Positions 11,138 to 21,516 are shown, counted from the first letter of the stretch. The stretch is DNA of 64,000 bases from a bacterium (GCA_024228555.1 JAAETI010000486.1:62001-126000); one strand, 5' to 3'. The notes: generated by a model from the letters alone, not told the origin. Program-made: numbers and translations.

Positions 11138-11926
11138 ATGCCCATTCCATACTTGAGCGCCGAATACCCGCTTCGTTTTGCCCATCGGGGGAGCCGAACG
11201 CTGTGGCCGGAGAACACTGCGGAGGCCTTCCAGGGAGCGATCGATCTTGGTTATCGCTATATCGAAACCGATGTTCGCATCAGCAAGGACGGGGTTGTTG
11301 TTGCATTCCACGATGCCACCTTGGAACGGACGACCAACGGCGTTGGTGCCGTCGGCGACTGGGATTTCGAGGATTTGTGTCGGCTTGACGCGGCATGGTG
11401 GTTTGACGAGGCCAACGGCTACCCGCTGCGCGGAACCGGGGTGCGTATCCGCTCGCTTGCTGAAGTGTTCGTGGCTTGGCCGGATGCGTACTTCAACATC
11501 GACCTCAAAGGGCGGCGTCTCGAGTGGGCAGTTGCCGATGCGATCAAGCGGCACGGAAGAGAGAGTTCAACGCTGATCGGATCGTTTACGGACAGGCGGA
11601 TCGCAAGATTCCGACGGATCACCAACGGTGAGATCGCGGTCTCGGCGGGCCCGACAAACGTCCTGGCGATGGTGAACGCGTCTCGTGCGGGGCGGACGGT
11701 GCGGCGGCCGGTGGCCGCCTACCAGCTGCCCTTCAACTACAAGTCGGTACCGATCAACAGCAAGCTTGTCGATGCGATTCACCGGGCTGATGCCCAGATT
11801 CACACGTGGACCGTGAACCAAGCCCCAGATATGCACCGGCTATTGGATCTTGGGGTGGACGGTATCGTGACGGACCGTCCTGACACGCTCAACGAGGTAT
11901 TGCGCGAGAGGGGTCACGATGTCTGA
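11138..11926 (+). CDS. Glycerophosphodiester phosphodiesterase
   Basis: FAHRGSRTLWPENTAEAFQGAIDLGYRYIETDVRISKDGVVVAFHDATLERTTNG. Confidence 0.9.
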   Translation: MPIPYLSAEYPLRFAHRGSRTLWPENTAEAFQGAIDLGYRYIETDVRISKDGVVVAFHDATLERTTNGVGAVGDWDFEDLCRLDAAWWFDEANGYPLRGTGVRIRSLAEVFVAWPDAYFNIDLKGRRLEWAVADAIKRHGRESSTLIGSFTDRRIARFRRITNGEIAVSAGPTNVLAMVNASRAGRTVRRPVAAYQLPFNYKSVPINSKLVDAIHRADAQIHTWTVNQAPDMHRLLDLGVDGIVTDRPDTLNEVLRERGHDV

Positions 11927-12488
11927 GGTGAAGATTGGCGAGATTGTGTTGCTCCAGGTGCATGGTGACTTGCTGAAGCATCCCGATCGCTTTGATCCAA
12001 AGCCGCTTATCGAGGTTGACGAGGCCAGTGTCGATGACGACGGCATGTTGGGTTGGACAGGCTCCGGTTGGGTCGTCGACGTGCACCATCTGGTGTGGCC
12101 GGGTCGGGGCGGGCGGCGGCCCCTTTCGATTGGGTTCACGAGCCACTACGACAAGATGCGCGATCAGTTCAGGGATGTTCCGCTTGGTGCAGCCGGTGAG
12201 AATGTCGTCGTTGCCACCGATGATGTTCTGACGACGGCTGACTTGGGGGAGCGTCTTGTGATCCGCGGGCAGAGTGGCGCCGAAGCGGTCCTTGTGCGGC
12301 CGATGGTGGCCAAGCCCTGTCTGCCGTTTACATCGTTCATGTTGGATCTTCCCACAGTCGGGACCTACGAGGAGATCGGTATGGACCTAGCGTTTCTCGA
12401 CAACGGTATGCGTGGCTTCATTGTTGGGGTCGATGAGCTGGTCGCACCGGTTCGTATCCGAGTTGGCGACGAGGTCTTCCTGGGTTAG
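11919..12488 (+). CDS. MOSC-domain-like protein
   Basis: GENVVVATDDVL..DLGERLVIRG..VAKPCLPFTSF pattern resembles MOSC domains; overlaps the upstream CDS by 8 nt. Confidence 0.5.
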   Translation: MSEVKIGEIVLLQVHGDLLKHPDRFDPKPLIEVDEASVDDDGMLGWTGSGWVVDVHHLVWPGRGGRRPLSIGFTSHYDKMRDQFRDVPLGAAGENVVVATDDVLTTADLGERLVIRGQSGAEAVLVRPMVAKPCLPFTSFMLDLPTVGTYEEIGMDLAFLDNGMRGFIVGVDELVAPVRIRVGDEVFLG

Positions 12489-12856
12489 GCACCAGGGGGG
12501 ACGAATGGCAGTCCCTGGAGTTGGATGAGGCGGTGGATGGCCGCATCCCTGGCCTCATCGAAGTCTGCACCTCTGACCTGGAGCAGGTTCTCCCCCTTCT
12601 CTTGGAGGTAGACCCGATACGTGGCTCCGTCTCGAAGAATGTACAGACCATCCTTCGGTCCGACGATGTTCCGGCCAAGCACCAATAGGGCATCGCTGTC
12701 GGGTATTTCGGTGATGATGTCGACCCACTCGAGATTGAACGCATCTTCGAAGTCGGCGCGACCGCTGGCGCGGCGACCGAGAATCTGCGAAGCCATACGT
12801 TGCGCCTTGAGCCCGATTATGGCCTGGGCCTGCTCTTGTCGTGTTGGTCTGTCCAT
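12485..12856 (-). CDS. Conserved hypothetical protein
   Basis: Coherent ORF starting MDRPTRQEQAQAIIGLKAQRMAS. Confidence 0.55.
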   Translation of the reverse strand: MDRPTRQEQAQAIIGLKAQRMASQILGRRASGRADFEDAFNLEWVDIITEIPDSDALLVLGRNIVGPKDGLYILRDGATYRVYLQEKGENLLQVRGADFDEARDAAIHRLIQLQGLPFVPPGA

Positions 12857-12903
12857 GGAGCCGCGACGATAGTCGGAGCGTGGGACATCGATTCCGCGGG
12901 TGG

Positions 12904-13029
12904 CTAGCTGCGTGGGTCTTGGGAAAGCAGATCCCATCGGTTCCCCTCGAAGTCGAGGACGTCGACAAAGAACGCGATTGCTGCGTCGTAGTCGTGGGCG
13001 ACCAGGGCGATGAGATCGAGATGAGACAT
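12904..13029 (-). pseudogene. Internally deleted VOC/glyoxalase-family gene
   Basis: Translation MSHLDLIALVAHDYDAAIAFFVDVLDFEGNRWDLLSQDPRS*: VOC N-terminal strand/helix joined directly to a VOC C-terminal GNRWDLL motif. Confidence 0.65.
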
Positions 13030-13034
13030 CCCGG

Positions 13035-13406
13035 CTAGACGTGTTGGTCGATGAGGACGACGTTGCCGTCGGGGTCCGTGACGGTGAAGCTTGCCGGACC
13101 GCTCGGTGTGTCACTCGATGTGTCGTTCTCTGGGTTTAGCCCCTCTGCTCGCAGTTGGGCGCTGAGTTGCCTCACATCTGTGAAGTTGTCGATCGGCTGA
13201 CCGGTGCCTTCCCAGCCCGGGTTGAACGTCAAGATGTTTGACTCGAACATCCCGTGGAACAACCCGATGACGTGGGATCCGTTGCTCATGATCGTCCAGG
13301 CCTCAGCGTCACCGCCGATCATTTCGAATCCCAGTTTCGAGTAGAAGTCGCGGGATGCGGCCATGTCCCTGACCGCCAGGCTTATCGAGAATGCCCCAAG
13401 CTGCAC
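13035..13406 (-). CDS. VOC (glyoxalase/bleomycin-resistance) family protein
   Basis: [48 protein letters not shown] start chosen. Confidence 0.8.
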   Translation of the reverse strand: MQLGAFSISLAVRDMAASRDFYSKLGFEMIGGDAEAWTIMSNGSHVIGLFHGMFESNILTFNPGWEGTGQPIDNFTDVRQLSAQLRAEGLNPENDTSSDTPSGPASFTVTDPDGNVVLIDQHV

Positions 13407-13488
13407 AGCGTCCTCCTTCTCCCGGAGGGTCAAGACTAGCGATGGGGCGTAGGGTTGGCCGAGCCGTTTCTCGACCTTTGGAGGCACG

Positions 13489-14112
13489 TTGGATCTCGAT
13501 TTCACCGTAGTTCTGATCGGCGGACCGCCCGGTGCCGGGAAGACAACCCTCGGGCGCAATCTCGCAGCAAGGCTGGGCTTCGCCTCGTTGACAGTTGATG
13601 ACCTGGTGACGGTCGGACGCATTCTCACCGACGAAGTGAGTCATCCCGCCTTTCACAAGATTGCCCGAGTTGGTGCCACTGCGTATTACACCAATAACCC
13701 CGGTGAGCGGCTCGTCGCCGATTCGATCGAGGTCGAGGAAGCCATGTGGCCTGCGGTGGAGCGGGTCATTGCCTCCCACGTTGCGACGAAGGGCCCGATT
13801 GTCATGGATTGGTGGCTTCTGTCGCCCAGAAAGATCGCAGCTCTTGCGATTCCCAAGGTCCGTTCTCTGTGGCTGAATATCGACTCGGTTGCCCTGACGG
13901 AGCGGGAGCGGCGCAATGTGGGGTTCTTCGGAGAGCCTCCCGGCTCAGAGCAGATACTCTCGAACTTCATGTATCGGAGCTTGTGGCGGAATGACCTAGT
14001 CGCCTCCCAGGCTGCGGAGTCGGGCCTGCCCATCGTTCAATTGAGAGGAGACGAACCCCCGCACGACGTTGTCGAGCGTGCGCTTGAGCTGCTCGAGCTC
14101 GACCGACGTTGA
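13489..14112 (+). CDS. P-loop kinase-like protein
   Basis: Walker [17 protein letters not shown] at N-terminus. Confidence 0.65.
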   Translation: MDLDFTVVLIGGPPGAGKTTLGRNLAARLGFASLTVDDLVTVGRILTDEVSHPAFHKIARVGATAYYTNNPGERLVADSIEVEEAMWPAVERVIASHVATKGPIVMDWWLLSPRKIAALAIPKVRSLWLNIDSVALTERERRNVGFFGEPPGSEQILSNFMYRSLWRNDLVASQAAESGLPIVQLRGDEPPHDVVERALELLELDRR

Positions 14113-14473
14113 CGGCGAAGAGCCTCAAGCCGTTTGCCGGAGCGGGGCGACACCAGGATGTCGATCGGTTTATCGACGTCGGCCACCAGTAGCGAAAGAC
14201 GATCCGGAATAGCTTGGTCCGGCATCACGGATTCAATGTCGTGGAGTGGTACATCGATCGTGCTCCAGAAGTTGACGACACGCAGAATCTGGTCGAGGAG
14301 GCGAACCTCCGGTTGAGCGTACGGCACTTGCGATCGAGACAACGGCAGCGGCGATGCCCAGCCAGGTGAAGACGTCACGGTCGGGTGTAGCCAGGAGGAT
14401 GCCGAGGAAGGCCACTCCTGCGATGACCTCGGATATTGGCCCCCGAGTTGGGACCTTGGCGAGCTGCATATCC
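14113..14473 (-). pseudogene. Frameshifted small membrane protein (or sequencing indel)
   Basis: IAGVAFLGILLATPDRDVFTWLGIAAAVVSIASAVRSTG in one frame continues as QPEVRLLDQILRVVNFWSTIDVPLHDIESVMPDQAIPDRLSLLVADVDKPIDILVSPRSGKRLEAL in another frame near 14315. Confidence 0.5.
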
Positions 14474-14560
14474 CTCATCGTGACACTCCCGACTCTGGCC
14501 AACCAGGCCAACGTTGTCACGCGATAAACCACGTCCGCATTTGATGTATCCAGTGCGACC

Positions 14561-15013
14561 TCAACCGGGCATGTGGTCAATCACCTCGGAGACCAGGGTC
14601 TCGGCGCTCGTCTCGAAAGCCTGGAAGTGGAATGCGTGTGAGGAGACAACCTTGCCTCCCTTGCGTTCGACGCCGGCACCGAGCAGTGCGAGGACCTCTG
14701 CGGTCCTGGCTGCAGTGTCGGCGAACCTATGCGGGAAGAAGGTGTATGTGCAGAACATCCCAATCGGTTTGCCGTGAAGTTCCGGCAGGCTGTCGATCCA
14801 CTTGGTTACCAACCGAACTGGTTCACCGCCGAACGGCGTGTCGACCCTGGTCCAACAACCGATGATCAGTGCGGGGGCGGCCAAGATATCGTCCGGAACT
14901 GCTTCAGCGATGGTACGCACAAGGGTTGATTCGCCGTGATTCGCGGCGGACTCCGCGACTGCCTCGGCTGCCTTCCGCGCTCTGCCTCGTCGGCTCTCGT
15001 ACGTTATGTACAT
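14561..15013 (-). CDS. Flavodoxin-like family protein
   Basis: MYITYESRRGRARKAAEAVAE..IIGCWTRVDTPFGGEPVR..GKPIGMFCTYTF layout. Confidence 0.65.
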   Translation of the reverse strand: MYITYESRRGRARKAAEAVAESAANHGESTLVRTIAEAVPDDILAAPALIIGCWTRVDTPFGGEPVRLVTKWIDSLPELHGKPIGMFCTYTFFPHRFADTAARTAEVLALLGAGVERKGGKVVSSHAFHFQAFETSAETLVSEVIDHMPG

Positions 15014-15025
15014 GGTTCCTTCCGA

Positions 15026-15257
15026 TCAGCTCCAGGTAACGGTCGACTTGACCCACAGATTCACCAGACCGTGAATGGTCACGATTGGCGTCCAGAGCAC
15101 GATCAATACGTGGGCCCAGTCCAGCGTTAGGAAGTTGATGTTGCTGTCACGCCCTTGAGCCAGATCGAGTGCCGCGAACACGAGACTGAGCACAGAGAAC
15201 GCAAGCAGGTGGATCTTGCTACCGCGGGTGGAGAACATTCGTCGCAGAACTGACATG
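15026..15257 (-). CDS. Small two-TM hypothetical protein
   Basis: MSVLRRMFSTRGSKIHLLAFSVLSLVFAALDL..WAHVLIVLWTPIVTIHGLVNLWV. Confidence 0.5.
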
Positions 15258-15375
15258 AGTCGTCCTTCGCTGCACCACCAGTGTCGCGCCGTTCGACGCT
15301 GCGGTCTATGACGATCTCTGGTTCGACGGGGTGTACTCCGCGGCGACGCGGTCGATCTTGCCAAAGATGGATTCC

Positions 15376-15416
15376 AACTCTGCGAGTTCCTTGGGAGTTC
15401 GCTTTGCGAACTCCGG
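15376..15416. repeat. Two-hairpin 3'-end element, copy A
   Basis: AACTC-tgc-GAGTT then GGAGTTCGC-ttt-GCGAACTCC; 23-nt block AACTCtGCGAGTTCCTTGGGAGT shared with 57069-57091 with one difference. Confidence 0.55.
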
Positions 15417-15435
15417 TAGCCCTCCTCGTACGTTC

Positions 15436-16035
15436 TTACAGCGCGGGTTTGTGGGGGGCTCTGGTTGACTCGTAGGACGCGATGGCGTCGGCGTGTTCGA
15501 GCGCTAGGGCGATGTTGTCGAGACCGTTGGCAAGGCGGTGCTTGGCAAATGGATCGATATCGAATGATGCGTCGAACCCGACGGCGGTCACTGTTTGGTC
15601 TTCGAGATCGATAGTCACCAGATTGTCCGGATCCTCTGCGATCTGGGTGAGTCTGGCGACTTCATCGTCGGTGAGGACAACCGGCAATAGGCCGATGTTG
15701 ATGCAGTTGTTGTGGAAGATGTCGGCGAAAGATGGGGCGATCACCGCGGCGAAGCCACGATCCTCGATCGACCACGGTGCGTGCTCGCGCGATGAGCCCG
15801 ACCCAAAGTTGGGTCCGCTGACCAGGACCTTGGCTGCGGCGTAGGCAGGCTGGTTGAGGATGAAGTCCTCGATCAGCTCGCCTTCCTCGTCGTAGGCCCA
15901 TTCGTAGAAGAGGAACGGACCGAAGCCGCTTCGTTCCACTCGCTTGAGGAACTGCTTGGGAATGATGGCGTCGGTGTCGACATTGGCCCGCGGCAGTGGT
16001 GCCATTTGGCCGGTGATCACGGAGATTGCTTCCAT
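15436..16035 (-). CDS. leuD: 3-isopropylmalate dehydratase small subunit
   Basis: NVDTDAIIPKQFLKRVERSGFGPFLF..GPNFGSGSSREHAPWSIEDRGF. Confidence 0.94.
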   Translation of the reverse strand: MEAISVITGQMAPLPRANVDTDAIIPKQFLKRVERSGFGPFLFYEWAYDEEGELIEDFILNQPAYAAAKVLVSGPNFGSGSSREHAPWSIEDRGFAAVIAPSFADIFHNNCINIGLLPVVLTDDEVARLTQIAEDPDNLVTIDLEDQTVTAVGFDASFDIDPFAKHRLANGLDNIALALEHADAIASYESTRAPHKPAL

Positions 16036-17426
16036 TACTTCCACTCCCTCACGTCGACGAAGTGGCCGGCTACCGCGGCAGCCACTGCCATCTCCGGGCT
16101 GACCAGGTGGGTCCGGCCGTTGCGCCCCTGGCGGCCCTCGAAGTTACGATTTGATGTCGAAGCGCAACGCTCTCCCGGCATCAGGATGTCGGGGTTCATG
16201 CCAAGACACATGGAGCACCCTGGCTCGCGCCACTCAAAACCGGCGTTTTTGAAGATGATGTCGAGACCCTCTTCCTCGGCCTGGAGCTTCACCAGCCCGG
16301 ACCCGGGCACGACCATTGCATGTACATCGGGGTGAATGGTCTTGCCTTCGAGTAGCTTGGCGCCGACCCGCAGATCCTCGATCCTCCCGTTGGTGCACGA
16401 GCCAAGGAAGATGCGGTCAACCGGGATCTCCTCGATGGGCGTACCTGCTTCGAGATCCATGTAGACAAGGGCCCGTTCGGCGGCGTCGCGCTCCAGAGGG
16501 TCGTCGAACTCGGTCGGGCTGGGGACAGCACCGGTGACCGAGACCGTCTGCGCCGGGTTGGTTCCCCACGAGACGTAGGGGGCAAGTTCCGCAGCGTCAA
16601 TGTCGATCTCGATGTCAAACGTCGCTCCGGGGTCAGAGGGCAGCGACTTCCAATACTCGACAGCGGTATCCCAGTCATCGCCGGTCGGTGCCTGGTTGCG
16701 TCCCCTGAGGTACTCAAAGGTCGTCTCGTCGGGGGCGATCATTCCGGCGCGGGCGCCGGCCTCGATCGACATGTTGCAGATAGTCATCCGGCCCGCCATT
16801 GACAGTGCTACGATCGCGGTTCCGCGGTACTCGATGACGTAGCCGGTGCCTCCGGCCACACCGATACGGGTGATGATGCCGAGAATGACGTCCTTGGCGG
16901 TGACCCCGGTCGCTAGTTCCCCGTTGACGTTGACTGCCATCGACTTGGGCCGGGATTGGGGGAGGGATTGGGTGGCGAGCACGTGCTCGACCTCGGAGGT
17001 CCCGATCCCAAAAGCCAGGGCCCCGAACGCACCGTGGGTCGAGGTGTGCGAGTCGCCACACACGATCGTCATGCCGGGCTGGGTTATGCCCTGCTCGGGC
17101 CCGATGACGTGGACGATGCCTTGGCGGATGTCGCTGATGTCGTAGAGCTCGATCCCGTTGTTCCTGCAATTGTCGACGAGCGTTTCGATCTGCTTCTTCG
17201 ACAGCGGATCCTTGATGCCGAGGGCGCGCCCTTCCGTGGGAACGCCGTGGTCGACTGTTGCCAGGGTGAGGTCGGGCCTGCGCACCTTGCGGTTGGTGAG
17301 TTCCAACGCCTCGAACGCCTGGGGTGAGGTGACTTCGTGGACTAAGTGCAGGTCGATGTAGAGCAGGTCGGGCTCGTTGCCACCGCCGTCACGGACGACA
17401 TGGTCGGTCCAGATCTTCTCGTACAT
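16035..17426 (-). CDS. leuC: 3-isopropylmalate dehydratase large subunit
   Basis: [58 protein letters not shown]; start could be the GTG 18 nt upstream. Confidence 0.95.
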   Translation of the reverse strand: MYEKIWTDHVVRDGGGNEPDLLYIDLHLVHEVTSPQAFEALELTNRKVRRPDLTLATVDHGVPTEGRALGIKDPLSKKQIETLVDNCRNNGIELYDISDIRQGIVHVIGPEQGITQPGMTIVCGDSHTSTHGAFGALAFGIGTSEVEHVLATQSLPQSRPKSMAVNVNGELATGVTAKDVILGIITRIGVAGGTGYVIEYRGTAIVALSMAGRMTICNMSIEAGARAGMIAPDETTFEYLRGRNQAPTGDDWDTAVEYWKSLPSDPGATFDIEIDIDAAELAPYVSWGTNPAQTVSVTGAVPSPTEFDDPLERDAAERALVYMDLEAGTPIEEIPVDRIFLGSCTNGRIEDLRVGAKLLEGKTIHPDVHAMVVPGSGLVKLQAEEEGLDIIFKNAGFEWREPGCSMCLGMNPDILMPGERCASTSNRNFEGRQGRNGRTHLVSPEMAVAAAVAGHFVDVREWK

Positions 17427-17513
17427 GGTTCTCGGTGCGGTCACCAGCTTCTCCTCTGTGTGACCGGGAACTGTAGTGCTCCCAGTGCGGATCAACTGCG
17501 TTACGCTGGCCAA

Positions 17514-18107
17514 ATGACCGGCATGCTTATGGCTCTTCTGTTGATGTTGCCCCTGACCGCCCCGTTTGGGGAGGCGTCGGCCACTGCAACCTCTGCGGAG
17601 GGTGAGCTGCGGCTCGAAGTGTCGGTCGAGGTTGATGGCTCCCCCGTAGCGGTTCTGGCGAGGGGTCTTGCCCCTGGGGCGAGCGAGCTGCCACCGGTTG
17701 CTCTCGCCGATCGGGGTGACGGGCGCTGGGAGGGTGTTGTCGAACTTCCGGTTGTCGAGAACATCCTGTTGGGCTTCGAAATCATCCCTGCCCAGGGGAA
17801 GGCGACTGTCTCGGAGCTGCATACGCTGACGAAGCTCGGAGTCGATAGCGCCGTCTTCTCGATGAACCGTCCGGCGACTGGTTTTGGCGCGGACGATGAC
17901 GAGTCCTTGGTGACACCTGAAGGAGCAAGGTGGGGGTGGATGGGCTTGGCTGCCGGTGCTGCCGCTTTGACGTTGCTGGCATTTTGGACGATCGGCACCG
18001 TGCGTGGTCGTGGCGGCGAAGGTGACGGAGACCACGACGGAGATGTCGACAGAGATAGCCAGGGACCGGCCCTCATTGACGATCCGATCGACGAATCCGG
18101 CGGCTAG
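17514..18107 (+). CDS. Membrane-anchored secreted hypothetical protein
   Basis: N-terminal signal [21 protein letters not shown]-terminal [22 protein letters not shown], acidic tail. Confidence 0.6.
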   Translation: MTGMLMALLLMLPLTAPFGEASATATSAEGELRLEVSVEVDGSPVAVLARGLAPGASELPPVALADRGDGRWEGVVELPVVENILLGFEIIPAQGKATVSELHTLTKLGVDSAVFSMNRPATGFGADDDESLVTPEGARWGWMGLAAGAAALTLLAFWTIGTVRGRGGEGDGDHDGDVDRDSQGPALIDDPIDESGG

Positions 18108-18143
18108 TTGACAAATGGTCGACTTTCCTCGACAATTCGGCAA
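18108..18143 (+). promoter_or_regulatory. Candidate promoter of the ArsR-like gene, probably giving a leaderless transcript
   Basis: TTGACA (18108-18113), 17-nt spacer, GACAAT (18131-18136), ATG at 18144; overlapped by GGTCGAC/GTCGACC inverted repeat. Confidence 0.45.
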
Positions 18144-18722
18144 ATGTCGACCAATCCGAAACCAGCTGCCACCACCGGTCTCGACTACGACGTCGAAGAG
18201 TATGTATGCGCAGAGACCCCTGAGCAGCTCAAAGCCTTGGGCAACAGCTTGCGCATCGCAGTTCTGTCTTTGCTCAACGAGCGGGCCGCCTCAACTACCG
18301 AGCTTGCTGACGCGCTCGATCGACCCAAGGGAACCGTTGGCTATCACCTGAAGGTGTTGGAAGACGCCGGGTTCATCAGGGTCGTACGTACGCGCAAGGT
18401 GCGGGCGATGACCGAGAAGTTCTATGGCCGCGTTGCCCAAACGGTCGTGTACCACGGCGTACCCGATTCCCAGGACCCGATGTTCATGGTGCAGCAGGCG
18501 CTTAGCGAAGCGATTGTCGATAAGGACAAGGCAATGCCGGCGTTCACCCTGCGCCATGTCCGCATGAGTCAAGAGCAGGCCGCAGAGTTCTGGTGTCAGG
18601 TTGCGGAGCTGGCAGAACAGTTCGCCAAGGCGCCGCGGCAGGGAGACAGCGTGTATGGGTTCCTTGGTGGGATCTTTCCAACCGGGTTGCCGACGTTGCC
18701 AGATGACGAGGGGGGAGCATGA
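18144..18722 (+). CDS. ArsR-family winged-helix transcriptional regulator
   Basis: [66 protein letters not shown]. Confidence 0.85.
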   Translation: MSTNPKPAATTGLDYDVEEYVCAETPEQLKALGNSLRIAVLSLLNERAASTTELADALDRPKGTVGYHLKVLEDAGFIRVVRTRKVRAMTEKFYGRVAQTVVYHGVPDSQDPMFMVQQALSEAIVDKDKAMPAFTLRHVRMSQEQAAEFWCQVAELAEQFAKAPRQGDSVYGFLGGIFPTGLPTLPDDEGGA

Positions 18723-20158
18723 GCGAGACCAAGGAGAAGATTCATCTAGGGGGTCGCTACTGGCGGTTGTGGACCGCAAGCGTGATTTCGAATCTCGGCG
18801 ACGGTGTCGCCCAGATTGCCTATCCGTGGCTTGCCTCGGCGGTAACCCGAAACGGCATCCTGATCGCCCTGATTGCAGTCGCTCAGCGGCTGCCCTGGCT
18901 GATCTTCACCCTGCCAGCAGGCGTGATTACCGACCGTGTCGATCGTCGCAAGATCATGGTGGCGATGGACACGGTGAGAGTGATTGTGACCCTGCTGGTG
19001 GCGCTGTTTGTGCTTGCCAAGGAGGGGGTGCTCCCCGCTCCTGACGAAATCGCGGCGGGTCTCGAGCTTGCAACTGAACCGGTTATGTACACCGTGTTGC
19101 TCATTGCGTCGCTGTTGTTCGGGTTTGCCGAAGTGCTGCGCGACAACGCCGCTCAGACGATTCTTCCCGCCATTGTCGAGCCGGAGGGTCTCGAGAAGGC
19201 GAACGCCCAGATGTGGGGTGTCGAGATGGTCGCAAATAGCTTCGTTGGGCCACCGTTGGGCAGTTTCCTCATCGGTATTGGCTTTGCGCTGCCGTTCCTC
19301 CTGGATGCCGGAACCTTTGCGGTTGCCGCCGGGTTGGTGTTCCTGATCAGCGGCGATTTTCGCACCCACAAAGAGGGCGAGCTTCCCGCCAAGATCGAAT
19401 GGCGCAAGGAGATCGCGGAGGGTTGGAACTGGCTGTGGCATCACCCGCTGCTGCGGCCGATGGCGATCATCCTTGGCCTCATGAACGGGTTGATGTCGGT
19501 GACGATGGCCACGTTTGTGCTGTTCGCACAAGAGGTCCTCAACGTCAGTGCGTTCACGTTTGCGATCCTCATGACGGGCGGCGCCATTGGCGGTCTCGCA
19601 GCGACGTTCCTTGCGAGTAGAGTCTCCGAACGGTTGGGGAGCGGCCCGTCGCTCTACTTGACTCTTGTCGTTGGGGGCCTGACCTCGCTGGTCACCGGGC
19701 TGGCGTCGCACTGGTCGATCGCTTGGGTGATGTTCATCATCGGAACGTTTACGGGTGTGCTTTGGAATGTGATCACCGTTTCGTTGCGCCAGACCATCAT
19801 TCCGGACCGGCTGCTGGGCCGGGTCAACAGCGTGTATCGGTTCTTTGCCTGGGGGATGATGCCGATCGGATTGCTGATCGGCGGTGTGCTGGTGACCGGA
19901 TCGGAAGCAACCATGAGCCGCGAACTGGCGCTGCGGATGCCCTGGTTCGTCGTGGCGGCCTCGTGGCTGTTGCTCTTCATGTATGCGGCTCCGAAGCTGA
20001 CCACAGAGAAACTGGAGTCGGCCCGCGCCGAGGGTGTTGCGGCGAAGGAGGAGGCAGGGGAATTGCCTGCTGATGGCGAAACGGCGTCGGAGGCGATTGC
20101 TGAGGCGGGTGTCGCGGGGGCGCCGCCGCCGATAGACGAGACTTCGGATAACGACTGA
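18719..20158 (+). CDS. MFS transporter
   Basis: 12-TM pattern; YWRLWTASVISNLGDGVAQIAYPWLASAVT, GVITDRVDRRKIMV; ATGA overlap with regulator. Confidence 0.87.
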   Translation: MSETKEKIHLGGRYWRLWTASVISNLGDGVAQIAYPWLASAVTRNGILIALIAVAQRLPWLIFTLPAGVITDRVDRRKIMVAMDTVRVIVTLLVALFVLAKEGVLPAPDEIAAGLELATEPVMYTVLLIASLLFGFAEVLRDNAAQTILPAIVEPEGLEKANAQMWGVEMVANSFVGPPLGSFLIGIGFALPFLLDAGTFAVAAGLVFLISGDFRTHKEGELPAKIEWRKEIAEGWNWLWHHPLLRPMAIILGLMNGLMSVTMATFVLFAQEVLNVSAFTFAILMTGGAIGGLAATFLASRVSERLGSGPSLYLTLVVGGLTSLVTGLASHWSIAWVMFIIGTFTGVLWNVITVSLRQTIIPDRLLGRVNSVYRFFAWGMMPIGLLIGGVLVTGSEATMSRELALRMPWFVVAASWLLLFMYAAPKLTTEKLESARAEGVAAKEEAGELPADGETASEAIAEAGVAGAPPPIDETSDND

Positions 20159-20180
20159 CGTCACAATCGAGTCCGAACGT

Positions 20181-20204
20181 TGCAGTCACCTCCGGGTGGC
20201 TGCA
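20181..20204. terminator. Hairpin between convergent genes
   Basis: TGCAGTCACC-tccg-GGTGGCTGCA. Confidence 0.5.
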
Positions 20205-20268
20205 GACACGTTTGGGGAGAGGAACCGGAGCGTTGGTGACGGCGGAACCAGGTGGCCGTTGCGGCTTG

Positions 20269-21516
20269 TTACGGTGATCGGCCGCTTGTGGTGTAGGTGT
20301 GGCCGAGTGGTGAGGTGAGCTTGTGATCGCCATTGCCAAGAGGTTCGTACGACCAGCCGTGGCGGTGTCTGGCGACGTGGTGGAAGCGACACATCGGGGC
20401 GAGGTCGGCGGTGTTGGTGGCGCGGCTTTCGGCCCACGGAATGCGATGGTCGATGTCGCAGTCAACCGATGGCATGCGACACCCTGGGTGGACGCAGGTG
20501 CGGTTTCGTGCTTCGACGAACCGGCGTTGGCGGGAGGTCGGTCTTCTGCGTGTCGTGCCGCCGAACACGGGTAGTCCGGTGTCCGGGTCATCGATGGTCC
20601 AACGCCACTTGCTCTTGTGTTGTTGTTCGGCGACCTGGCGGGCGATGTCGGCAACGACCGGGCCGTAGCCGGCCAGCTCACCAGGATGATCGGTGAGCTC
20701 GGCGAGGGTCTTTAGATCGCTGTGGAGATCGACCATGCCCCGACCCGCTCGGGTCGCCTGCCCGGTGCCCTCGAGGAGGTCGAGCAGAACGTCGGCGCGG
20801 AGCTGGTCCATCGTTCGTGTCTCGTTGGGCCCACGCAGGCCGCGAGCCAGTTGGTTGATGCGTTTCAAACAGGCGGCGACTCGGTGCGGAGGTAGATCAA
20901 TGCCAAAGAGATTGGACGTGCCTGCGTCGGTTGGTTCGGAGACGACCCTGCGGTCCTCGACTGCGTGGTCATAACGATCCGCTGCGTCTTCGGGGTTGAT
21001 GTCGATGCAGAGCTTGCGGAGCTTCTCCCTGAGTTGTCCGGTCGTGAGCAGCCCGGCGTCAGGGACGATCGATGCGGCAACGTCGCGGGCGCCTGCCATT
21101 AGTAGATGGAGAGTGGCGTTCACAATCACTTTGGCACGTCGCACATCGATATGGCCATCGCACAGTGCTTCCCAAACCTGGGGGAGACGACGCTGGAGAT
21201 CAATGGCGAAACGCATCTCGATGTCGGCGGCGCGACGCGTCAAGCGGAGAGCTGTAGCTACCTCGATGGCCGCAGCTTCCTCGGCAAAGTCTTCCCCGCC
21301 GGCGTCGTCGGCCATCGCATCCACAACGGTGGTCATCGTGTGATAGGTGCGCGCCTGGTAGTGCGAGGCCATCCGCTGGTGGGCCCGCAACACGCGGATC
21401 CGGTCGTACCCATCGCATGTGTCGATGTCGATGTCATCGAGCACAGCAGCCAGCACATAGCCCGGTGGCATTGCCTCTAGGTTCTCGGGTATCCAATCAA
21501 GACTATCGTCGAACAT
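20269..21516 (-). CDS. DUF222/HNH endonuclease-domain protein (13E12-repeat type)
   Basis: C-terminal HNH: RRFVEARNRTCVHPGCRMPSVDCDIDHRIPWAESRATNTADLAPMCRFHH. Confidence 0.87.
   Translation of the reverse strand: MFDDSLDWIPENLEAMPPGYVLAAVLDDIDIDTCDGYDRIRVLRAHQRMASHYQARTYHTMTTVVDAMADDAGGEDFAEEAAAIEVATALRLTRRAADIEMRFAIDLQRRLPQVWEALCDGHIDVRRAKVIVNATLHLLMAGARDVAASIVPDAGLLTTGQLREKLRKLCIDINPEDAADRYDHAVEDRRVVSEPTDAGTSNLFGIDLPPHRVAACLKRINQLARGLRGPNETRTMDQLRADVLLDLLEGTGQATRAGRGMVDLHSDLKTLAELTDHPGELAGYGPVVADIARQVAEQQHKSKWRWTIDDPDTGLPVFGGTTRRRPTSRQRRFVEARNRTCVHPGCRMPSVDCDIDHRIPWAESRATNTADLAPMCRFHHVARHRHGWSYEPLGNGDHKLTSPLGHTYTTSGRSP

Noticed and set aside
15281-15475. Short ORFs in the leuD downstream region, including LPEFAKRTPKELAELESIFGKIDRVAAEYTPSNQRSS on the minus strand
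   Set aside because: No start codon or ribosome-binding site identified, and the region is better explained by the two-hairpin element.
17427-18143. N-terminal extension of the leuC ORF (702 aa in track)
   Set aside because: LeuC homology begins at [10 protein letters not shown] (17426); the extension is antisense to a plausible plus-strand membrane protein gene.
18746-20164. 472-aa minus-strand ORF opposite the MFS gene
   Set aside because: Shadow ORF typical of high-GC DNA: Arg/His/Pro-rich, no recognisable motif, fully antisense to a clear transporter.
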